This document shows positions 15,521 to 21,361 of a stretch of 25,520 nt of DNA, one piece after another. The stretch is from the NCBI GenBank assembly GCA_017881765.1, contig JADGQN010000012.1, positions 1-25,520 of the forward strand. Direction: 5' to 3'. The position numbers and the translations under genes are program-made. A model generated the notes under the pieces. The model saw only the letters and a program-made list of their open reading frames with translations, did no database searches and was not told the DNA's origin. The number at the start of each line of letters is the position of its first letter. The first letter of the stretch is position 1. This stretch comes from Syntrophobacterales bacterium. GTDB taxonomy: Bacteria > Desulfobacterota > Syntrophorhabdia > Syntrophorhabdales > WCHB1-27.

Positions 15521-15700
15521 CCTTTCGCGCCTCCCTTCGTTGCTTTCAGCCTGCTCTACTTCGACGTACCGTGCCGGGTGACCTTTCGCGCCTAACTTTG
15601 TCGACTTCGGGGGTCGCACGATCCTCAACGTACCCCAAGGTACGCCTCCGGTCGGTAACCCCTCGCCTTCGCGTTATGCATCGAAATTCCACCCGGCATA
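15521..15700 (+). repeat. Dispersed repeat family (copy 3), tandem-like, after lptE
   Basis: CCTTTCGCGCCT occurs at 15521 and again at 15582. Each is followed by a similar tract ending in ACGTACC, so about 60 bases look imperfectly duplicated. TCCTCAACGTACCCCAAGGTACGCCT (15622-15647) matches copy 2, again with a CGTAC/GTACG hairpin. The element fades into TCGAAATTCCACCCGG around 15686-15700. The rest of this gap, 15701-15866, shows nothing I can name. Confidence 0.6.
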
Positions 15701-15866
15701 TAAAAAGCGCTGCACGCAGGTGGGTTCTTCTCTATTTGAAAAACACTTTGCGCATCCACCGAGTAATACCCCGGCTGCTAAACGATTTCAAATCAATGAA
15801 TTATCGAGAATTACCAATTGAAACAGAGTATAACGCAGGCCACCTATGTGGTTCTTCCTGAGTTGG

Positions 15867-15875
15867 TGGTATACT
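15867..15875 (+). promoter_or_regulatory. Extended -10 promoter of the epimerase pair
   Basis: TGGTATACT is an extended -10 element (TGn plus TATACT, five of six). No good -35 is seen, as expected for this promoter class. Initiation would be near 15882, about 23 bases before the epimerase ATG, with GGGAG at 15892-15896 in between. Confidence 0.4.
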
Positions 15876-15904
15876 TGGTTTATGGTAAAAAGGGAGTTCT
15901 TATC

Positions 15905-16879
15905 ATGGACATGAATCTCCTGGTGACGGGAGCTACGGGTTTCATCGGGCGCCACCTGCTGCGCCACCTGGCGCGCCGTCATCCCGAGCTGATCGTCTTC
16001 GGCGTGGGGCGTGACCGCGCTCGACTCGATCGCTGTGGTCGACTCCATGCCGCCTTCGTCCCAGTGCTCGCCGAGCTCGATGAGGCGTCGGCACCGAGCG
16101 ATATCGAGCGGCAACTGGACGGCCGGCGCGTCGATCGGGTGATTCATCTGGCCTCCTGGGTGGCCACTCCGCGCGAGGACCTCGACGGATGGGAGCGCCT
16201 GCTGCGCAGCAATTCCCTCGGGACGATTCATCTCTGGCGCTGGATCGAGCGCCGGCCCGTCGAGGATAGACCCGACGCTGTGATAAGTACCAGCAGCATC
16301 ACCGTCTACGGGGATCCGCTCGTTCAACCTGCCGACGAGGATAGCCCAACGCTCCCCACCACTTTCTATGGCTTGAGCAAGCTCGGTGGCGAGCTCTACG
16401 GGGCATACTTTGCCAAGGCGCTGGGACCGGCGCTCGTCGATCTTCGACTCGGCTATGTCTATGGCCCCGACGACGAGAGCCCCAAAGCGATCTATCACTT
16501 CATCGCCAGAAGCCGCACCGGCGCGCCGATCACCATCACGACGAGCCCGCTCGTTTACCGCGACTACGTCTTTGTTGGCGACGTCTGCCGTGTCCTCGCG
16601 CAACTCGCGATCGGGCCGCCGCCGTCCTCGCAGTTGATCAACTTCTCGGCGGGCCGCGGGGTCAGTCTTCTCGAGCTGGCAAGGTGCATCCAGCGGGGCA
16701 CCGGTTTCCAATCACCCATCCGCATCGCGCCTGGTCGCGGTGACTTCCTCTCCGGCTGCACCGTCCAGACCGTCGAGCGTGCTCGACAGCTCGTTGGCCG
16801 CTTCACCAGCATCGACGAGGGCGTGGCCATGACCATCGCGGGAGAGACAAACCCGGAGGAGACGAACAATGACTGCTAG
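15905..16879 (+). CDS. NAD-dependent epimerase/dehydratase family protein (first of pair)
   Basis: A 324-residue extended short-chain dehydrogenase. ATG 15905 is chosen because GGGAG lies eight bases upstream and the Rossmann motif GATGFIG (9-15) then sits at the usual distance; the frame is open back to 15818. S130/S131 (ISTSSITVYG) and Y155-x3-K159 (FYGLSKLGGE) make up the catalytic triad. RLGYVYGPDDE and YRDYVFVGDVCRVL fit nucleotide-sugar epimerases/dehydratases such as UDP-glucose 4-epimerase relatives, but the substrate is not predictable. Composition is clearly richer in G and C than the neighbouring operons (39 of 60 in 16021-16080 against 33 of 60 in 10021-10080), suggesting transfer. 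It overlaps the next gene by 11 bases. Confidence 0.87.
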   Translation: MDMNLLVTGATGFIGRHLLRHLARRHPELIVFGVGRDRARLDRCGRLHAAFVPVLAELDEASAPSDIERQLDGRRVDRVIHLASWVATPREDLDGWERLLRSNSLGTIHLWRWIERRPVEDRPDAVISTSSITVYGDPLVQPADEDSPTLPTTFYGLSKLGGELYGAYFAKALGPALVDLRLGYVYGPDDESPKAIYHFIARSRTGAPITITTSPLVYRDYVFVGDVCRVLAQLAIGPPPSSQLINFSAGRGVSLLELARCIQRGTGFQSPIRIAPGRGDFLSGCTVQTVERARQLVGRFTSIDEGVAMTIAGETNPEETNNDC

Positions 16880-17777
16880 CGCTCCTGTCGTGGTTCTCGG
16901 CGGCAGCGGTCGTCTCGGATCGCGTTTCGTCGATCTTCTCCTTGAGCAATGTCCCGAGCGGGCGGTGCTCAACATCGACCTGCGCCCTCATCCGCGCGTC
17001 CGGACAATCAGCTGCGACCTGATAGCCCCTCCACAGAGCCCCTCGTCCGAGCTGGCGGCGCTTGGACGCTTCGACCTGGTCAGCCTTGCCGCGTGCATCA
17101 CCGTCGAGGCGGGCGGCCAAGGACAAACGCAGGCGGAGCAGCTGTTCGCCACCAACGTGACCGGAATCCTGCGCTTGGCGATGGACTGCCGGTCGCATCT
17201 CAATCGAATCGTCCACGCCAGCTCGCTCGAGGTCTACGGCCCGTCCGACGGGAGTGATTTCCTCGAGGATCGCCCTCTCCGGCCCGAGACGGCATACGGA
17301 ATTAGCAAGCTGCTTGGCGAGCAGGGACTTCGTCTGCTCTGCACCGCGACCGGAGTTTCCCTGGTGACTCTACGATTCGGTAGCCTCTTCGGGCCCGAGG
17401 AGCCGCTCGGAAACGCCCTCTCGACCTTCCTCGGCATTGCCGGTCGCGACGGCACGATCGAGGTGCAGGGTGACGGATCGGGTCGGCGAAGCTACATCCA
17501 TGTCGACGACGCCGCGCACAGCTTGCTGGCCGCGCTGGCCTTCGACGGCTCAGACGTGTTCAACATCGCTAACCCCGAGCTGGTCACGGTGCGTATGCTC
17601 GCCGAGTGGGCCATCGAGGTTCAGGGACGGGGCCGCATCGCTTACGTGAAACCCGAACTGCGACCTGTGCACCGAGCGCTCGACACGAGAAAGATGCTCG
17701 GCCTCCTGCGCTATCGCCCGACGATGAGCACGGTCGAAGGTATGGGGCGCGTGCTGGCTGCCACGAGTCCCAACTGA
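16869..17777 (+). CDS. NAD-dependent epimerase/dehydratase family protein (second of pair)
   Basis: A 302-residue member of the same extended SDR family as its neighbour but clearly different in sequence. The nucleotide-binding loop is GGSGRLG (11-17), a GxxGxxG variant. S118/S119 (VHASSLEVYGPS) and Y143-x3-K147 (AYGISKLLGE) complete the active site. RFGSLFGPEE and RRSYIHVDDAAHSLLAAL are typical sugar-nucleotide epimerase blocks. Its ATG overlaps the end of the first gene, with CCGGAGGAG upstream. Two overlapping epimerases suggest consecutive steps on one activated sugar or a hetero-oligomer; no glycosyltransferase is next to them to indicate the product. High GC as in the first gene. Confidence 0.87.
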   Translation: MTASAPVVVLGGSGRLGSRFVDLLLEQCPERAVLNIDLRPHPRVRTISCDLIAPPQSPSSELAALGRFDLVSLAACITVEAGGQGQTQAEQLFATNVTGILRLAMDCRSHLNRIVHASSLEVYGPSDGSDFLEDRPLRPETAYGISKLLGEQGLRLLCTATGVSLVTLRFGSLFGPEEPLGNALSTFLGIAGRDGTIEVQGDGSGRRSYIHVDDAAHSLLAALAFDGSDVFNIANPELVTVRMLAEWAIEVQGRGRIAYVKPELRPVHRALDTRKMLGLLRYRPTMSTVEGMGRVLAATSPN

Positions 17778-17853
17778 TATCGTAGCTGCCCTGCGTGCGG
17801 TCGTCTCACCGGGGCGCTCAAGCTGTTGTACACACACAATCTGCTTTTGCATT

Positions 17854-17899
17854 TCTTCCTACTGCGGTTCAATGAATAATAGCTTCCGCAGAAGGAAGA
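17854..17899. repeat. Long imperfect inverted repeat downstream of the epimerase pair
   Basis: TCTTCCTACTGCGG (17854-17867) pairs with CCGCAGAAGGAAGA (17886-17899) at 13 of 14 positions around an 18-base AT-rich loop. No T tract follows on either strand, so it is not a standard intrinsic terminator. The 10-base word CTGCGTGCGG also occurs on both sides (17791-17800 and 17913-17922). Confidence 0.6.
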
Positions 17900-17916
17900 C
17901 GGTTAAGTAGGACTGC

Positions 17917-18078
17917 GTGCGGATTATCACTTGTAACAGTGAGTTTTACGAAACCACTCGCCGCAAACGAGTACAGGAAGAAATTGATAAAATTGCAGAC
18001 TTCTATTTTTTTCAAACAAATGAGAATGACCAAATTGCGCGTATAGTACCTACTAATCTTGCATTCAGCATATCATGA
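17917..18078 (+). CDS. Possible small or remnant ORF, 53 residues
   Basis: From GTG 17917 to TGA 18078 the frame encodes 53 mostly polar residues, with a plausible amphipathic helix (RRKRVQEEIDKIADFYFF) and FQTNENDQIARIV after it. The composition looks protein-like and differs from the GC-rich epimerases upstream. There is no clear ribosome binding site, and the start codon lies in a 10-base direct repeat. It may be a short gene, a fragment of a larger one, or chance. The rest of 17778-18190 holds only the inverted repeat and simple repeats such as GGATTACG/GGATTACG. Confidence 0.25.
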   Translation: MRIITCNSEFYETTRRKRVQEEIDKIADFYFFQTNENDQIARIVPTNLAFSIS

Positions 18079-18190
18079 AGAACTGTGGATTACGAACTAT
18101 GGATTACGGATAGAAAGCAAGGATTGCGGTGTTAATACCATCACATTGCAAATATCTGAAGAGCGTCCACTTCCGTCGTCCTCGTCTCCG

Positions 18191-18499
18191 TCATCGTCTT
18201 CTCTTCTCAAGCCGTTTGAGCAGGTAATAGTTGACAAAACCTATTACCCCCATAGCGAACAGGAAAGCCGGATATGCAATCCTCCAGTTGTGAGGTCCGG
18301 TCATCATAGACCACTCTGACATCCCGCCTATTCCAGCCAGGAGTGTGAGCGGCATAAAGATGGTGGTGATGAAAGTCAACCGCCTGACTATCACGTTTGT
18401 CTGGTTGGCGGCTTTGGCCATCTGATTGTTCAGCGTCGACTGGAAGAGGTCTTGACCTTTTCCATGACACAGAATGATGATCTTAAATCCGCGTTTCAT
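18191..18499 (-). pseudogene. C-terminal fragment of a CorA-type divalent-cation transporter
   Basis: The 102 residues from ATG 18499 correspond only to the last quarter of CorA. They comprise the end of the long stalk helix (LFQSTLNNQMAKAANQTN), the first membrane helix (LTFITTIFMPLTLLAGIGG), the pore-mouth motif and a second helix (IAYPAFLFAMGVIGFVNYYL) with a basic tail (LLKRLEKRRR). The signature GMN reads GMS here (GGMSEWSMMTG). The cytoplasmic N-terminal domain of more than 200 residues is missing; the space is taken by the GH13 gene, whose stop overlaps this fragment by 17 bases. It is probably a relic left by a rearrangement; expression as a two-helix peptide behind the amylase cannot be ruled out. 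Confidence 0.75.
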
Positions 18500-20042
18500 T
18501 TTGCTCTCTTTTCCGGCAACCGTGGAGCACCAGCCCCGTTCGCGGCGGCATTGCCTCGCCGACGATGTACCCGCCTGTAACAGCGTAGTGACCCCGCCCA
18601 AGCAGGTCTGCAAGGTCGGTCCCTTCCGGCAGGCGTCCTTTAACCGGTACGTGGACGGGGTATGGCTCCCCGCCGTTGTTCAAGATAACGGCGATCTTTT
18701 CTATGGCATGCTGCCGCAAAAAGGCATAGATGTTGTGCCGGTTGTCGGCGTGCAAAGTTATGAACGTGCCACGCCGCAATGCGGGATGAGCTTTACGTAG
18801 CGCCACATATTTCTTGAATGTTTCACGCAAATCAATGTCCCATCCGTCTTCGTCCCACTGCATCGCTGCCCTTCCTTCGTGACCGGCAACGGGCACGCTC
18901 ACCATCCCTAATTCATCGCCGTAATAGATACACGGTGCGCCGGGAACGGTCATCTGGAAGAGGACGGCCAGTTTGAGTCTGGCCTTATCTTCGCCCAGCA
19001 CGGAAAGGATACGTGGAGTGTCGTGACTGCCCAGCACGTTGAGTTGAACCTGGGTCACTTGCCAGTCATACAAGGACAGCATCTCGTTAATGCAGTGGGC
19101 AAAAGTTTCGGTCTTGATCGCCCGCAGGCAATATCCGCCGGGGCGCGCGTGGGTGTCCAGCTTTGAGCTGCCAAAGAAACACTGCACAGCGCGGTTGAAT
19201 ACATAGTTCATGACGGCATCAAAACGGTCGCCGCGCAGCCACTCTTGTGCCGGATGCCATATTTCGCCGATGATGTATGCTTGCGGGTTGGCCGCCTTAA
19301 CCCGACGGCGGAATTCTTGCCAAAACGACTCGTCATCAATCTCTTCGGGTACGTCGAGCCGCCAGCCGTCAATGCCGAATTCTACCCAGTGGACGGCTGT
19401 GTTCAGCAGAAATTCACGCACTTCCGGATTAGTGACGTTGAACTTGGGCAGAGGTGGCAGGTTCCACCAGCAGAAATAGTTGGTGTCCCATGTTTTCCCT
19501 TCGGCGGTGGCCTGGGCGTTGTAAGGAACGAGCGCCTTGCTGCGGTCTTTGATGGTAAACCAGTCCACATAGGCCGACTTGAGGCCGTTTTCGAGGATGT
19601 CGCTGAATTGCAAAAATCCGCGGCTGGCGTGGTTGAAAACTCCATCGAGGATGATACGAATGCCGCGCCGATGCGCTTGGTCGAGCAGTTCGCGGAGCGC
19701 TGCATTGCCGCCGAGCATGGGATCAACCTGGTAATAATCATGGGTGTGGTAACGGTGATTAGAGGTCGATTGAAAGATGGGACAAAAATAGATGGCATTG
19801 ATGCCCAGATCGGTCAAATAGTCGAGATGTTCAACGACGCCCAACAGGTCGCCGCCCTTATAGCCGTGAGGGCCGGGAAGATCGTCCCACGGAACAAGCC
19901 CGCCTGGTTTGGAAACGCGCTCGCTACGCGCAAAGGTATCGGGAAAAATCTGATAAAAGATGGCGTCCCGAACCCAATCCGGTGTTTGAACCGGCCCATC
20001 CGGAGTTTGTTCATGAATATGGTCTGTATCTTGCTGAGACAT
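18483..20042 (-). CDS. GH13 alpha-glucan hydrolase (cyclomaltodextrinase/neopullulanase-like)
   Basis: A 519-residue alpha-amylase-family enzyme, without signal peptide, so cytoplasmic. The (beta/alpha)8 barrel carries the four GH13 regions: DGVFNH (133-138), GWRLDVPEE with nucleophile D230, IIGEIWH with acid/base E260, and LGSHDTPR with H340 and D341. GINAIYFCPIF and HRYHTHDYYQVDP (96-108) are as in cyclomaltodextrinases, neopullulanases and maltogenic amylases, though the N-terminal domain of classical members is lacking. A C-terminal beta domain follows (about 430-510). It would break down maltodextrins, perhaps stored glycogen. ATG 20042 is fixed by an in-frame TAA close upstream; the ribosome site is weak (AGGT), and a 33-codon frame with a better site overlaps the start. 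Confidence 0.92.
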   Translation of the reverse strand: MSQQDTDHIHEQTPDGPVQTPDWVRDAIFYQIFPDTFARSERVSKPGGLVPWDDLPGPHGYKGGDLLGVVEHLDYLTDLGINAIYFCPIFQSTSNHRYHTHDYYQVDPMLGGNAALRELLDQAHRRGIRIILDGVFNHASRGFLQFSDILENGLKSAYVDWFTIKDRSKALVPYNAQATAEGKTWDTNYFCWWNLPPLPKFNVTNPEVREFLLNTAVHWVEFGIDGWRLDVPEEIDDESFWQEFRRRVKAANPQAYIIGEIWHPAQEWLRGDRFDAVMNYVFNRAVQCFFGSSKLDTHARPGGYCLRAIKTETFAHCINEMLSLYDWQVTQVQLNVLGSHDTPRILSVLGEDKARLKLAVLFQMTVPGAPCIYYGDELGMVSVPVAGHEGRAAMQWDEDGWDIDLRETFKKYVALRKAHPALRRGTFITLHADNRHNIYAFLRQHAIEKIAVILNNGGEPYPVHVPVKGRLPEGTDLADLLGRGHYAVTGGYIVGEAMPPRTGLVLHGCRKREQNETRI

Positions 20043-20112
20043 TGGTTACCTGTTTTTCTTCGTTTTCTGTCAATACAGGATATATCATTAAAGCAATCAC
20101 AAGTCTTCTCAT
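20011..20112 (-). CDS. Possible 33-residue leader ORF overlapping the GH13 start
   Basis: From ATG 20112 to TGA 20011 on the minus strand, with AAAGGAG ten bases before the ATG, a better ribosome site than that of GH13 itself. The product starts MRRLVIALMIYPVLTENEEK, a basic and hydrophobic start that ends early. It runs past the GH13 start codon in another frame, so it could couple translation as a leader peptide. No homology is claimed. Confidence 0.3.
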   Translation of the reverse strand: MRRLVIALMIYPVLTENEEKQVTNVSARYRPYS

Positions 20113-20144
20113 TTTTTGTTGTCTCCTTTATCATTATTCATTAC

Positions 20145-20173
20145 ATCATTGTGACAGACCTTCTTCACGTCAA
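20145..20173 (-). promoter_or_regulatory. Candidate promoter of the GH13 gene
   Basis: On the minus strand TTGACG (20173-20168), a 17-base spacer and AATGAT (20150-20145, four of six). Initiation would be about 20138, before the 33-codon frame and its AAAGGAG. Confidence 0.4.
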
Positions 20174-20177
20174 AACT

Positions 20178-20400
20178 TCTTATTGGATCAAGCTTCTCCT
20201 TTCCTATCAACATATAAAAATGCACCAAATATTTAGAACCTATTCATCCTGTTATACAGGAATTAATGGTAGGAGGAAGCAATCGCTGAAAACGATCTCT
20301 ACGATTTTCAAAATCGCTCGAGCTCTTCAACAAAGCAGCGCATACTGCCTACAACTTTTGACCGGCGCCCAAATAGAACCGAGTGAACATACCTGTTTAA
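20178..20400 (+). pseudogene. Possible relic of an XRE-type helix-turn-helix regulator
   Basis: One plus-strand frame reads CYTGINGRRKQSLKTI, then IFKIARALQQSSAYCLQLLTG and AQIEP. This follows the order of the last helices of XRE/Cro domains (recognition-helix end, NG(K/R)R loop, SLKT, KIARAL, LLTG). The first helices are not convincing and no good start is present; ATG 20220 would begin inside the domain. The surrounding 20043-20662 is AT-rich and otherwise without a gene. A palindrome TCCTGT-TAT-ACAGGA lies at 20247-20261. The call is tentative, because a chance resemblance over 40 residues is possible. Confidence 0.3.
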
Positions 20401-20617
20401 AAGTGACAAACGGTTTCGTTCTTCGTATGTCCTGTAATTTCCGGTTGGCAAAAGCTATTAGCCAAGAAACTTGACAATTCACATTTTATGGATAAGTATT
20501 CATCCATACCCAGTAGCCTTAATATGGGCACGCAGTGCGACGTTTGTAGGTGTTTGCAAGAAGGCGAAAACTCATACAATGGTCAAACCATCCGCCTTGG
20601 AATCGGCAATGCACAAA

Positions 20618-20646
20618 TTGACTAAATTTTAGTGTCCGTGTAAGAG
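20618..20646 (+). promoter_or_regulatory. Candidate promoter of the molybdenum hydroxylase operon
   Basis: TTGACT (20618-20623) and a 17-base spacer before TAAGAG (20641-20646, only three of six). Initiation would fall about 20653, close to the TGTACA-G8-TGTACA element. The weak -10 suggests an activator, if this is the promoter. Another TTGACA at 20471 has no convincing -10. Confidence 0.3.
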
Positions 20647-20649
20647 CGC

Positions 20650-20671
20650 TGTACAGGGGGGGGTGTACATG
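20650..20671 (+). promoter_or_regulatory. G8 ribosome-binding tract between two TGTACA palindromes
   Basis: TGTACA (20650-20655), eight G (20656-20663) and TGTACA (20664-20669) run into the ATG at 20669. The two TGTACA units can pair as a hairpin with the G tract as loop. The G run is the only possible Shine-Dalgarno sequence for the operon, and its last G also begins an in-frame GTG at 20663. Confidence 0.55.
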
Positions 20672-21361
20672 TCTAAGAATAAGATAAACGGTGGCTGCAA
20701 ATCGGGTGGTGGCAAAAACCGTGAGAGGCCGGGTGAGGAAGATCTTTCCTTGTTTTCGAGTGCTAGAAACAAATTTATCTCCAGGCGCGATTTCATCAAA
20801 GGGGTCATCTCATCAGGGGCCACGATCGCCGCCCTCGGTTACATGCCCGGATCTCCCGGACTCAGCCGCGCGCGGGCTGCTTCACCAGGTGCAGTCGAAC
20901 GTCTGATCAGCCTGAAGGTTAATGGACGGACCCGCAGGGTCGACGTCCTGCCACAGGAAACGCTCGCGATGACGCTTCGATACAAACTGGGTCTTACGGG
21001 AACCAAGTTGAGCTGCGACAGGGGGGAGTGCGGAGCATGCACGGTCCTCATTGACGACGTGGCTCACTACTCATGCACCACGCTGACCCACAGCGTCCGC
21101 AATCGCAGCATCACCACGATAGAAGGGCTTGAAGGCCCATCGGGCGAACTTCACCCGGTGCAGAAGGCCTTTGTTGAGGAACTGGGCCCGCAATGCGGTT
21201 ATTGCACGCCTGGCCAAATAATGTCGGCAGTTGCGCTGCTCAAGGAAAATCCCCACCCGACCCGTGAAGAGATTCTGCTTTCCATGTCCGGAAACCTGTG
21301 CCGGTGCGGATCCTATGACCACTATTTCAGGGCTATCACGCGCGCGGCCCAAGGAGGCTAA
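20669..21361 (+). CDS. Tat-exported [2Fe-2S] subunit of a xanthine dehydrogenase-family oxidoreductase (PaoA-like)
   Basis: The 230-residue electron-transfer subunit of a molybdenum hydroxylase. After a polar start comes a twin-arginine signal: SRRDFIKG (RR at 39-40), the hydrophobic VISSGATIAALGY and a likely cut near ARAA. The plant-type [2Fe-2S] domain holds C116, C121, C124 and C136. The alpha-helical second [2Fe-2S] domain holds C176 and C179 (QCGYCTPGQIM) and C211 and C213 (LCRCG). A Tat signal on this subunit is the hallmark of E. coli PaoA, which carries the folded complex to the periplasm. ATG 20669 is used; GTG 20663 would add two residues. The gene is followed without a gap by the molybdenum subunit. 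Confidence 0.93.
   Translation: MSKNKINGGCKSGGGKNRERPGEEDLSLFSSARNKFISRRDFIKGVISSGATIAALGYMPGSPGLSRARAASPGAVERLISLKVNGRTRRVDVLPQETLAMTLRYKLGLTGTKLSCDRGECGACTVLIDDVAHYSCTTLTHSVRNRSITTIEGLEGPSGELHPVQKAFVEELGPQCGYCTPGQIMSAVALLKENPHPTREEILLSMSGNLCRCGSYDHYFRAITRAAQGG

Noticed and set aside
15788..16711. Open frame of 307 codons on the minus strand opposite the first epimerase
   Set aside because: High GC lengthens open frames by chance; the plus strand has a full Rossmann motif, active site and ribosome site.
17765..17910. Possible integron attC site (GTTAAGT near 17902 and CCCAAC near 17769)
   Set aside because: The two end words are not complementary to each other and the span lacks the paired L/R boxes; the palindrome inside is of another form.
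19245..20474. Open frame of 409 codons on the plus strand spanning the GH13 gene and the AT-rich gap
   Set aside because: Most of it is antisense to a clear GH13 enzyme. Only its last part may hold a regulator relic, reported separately.
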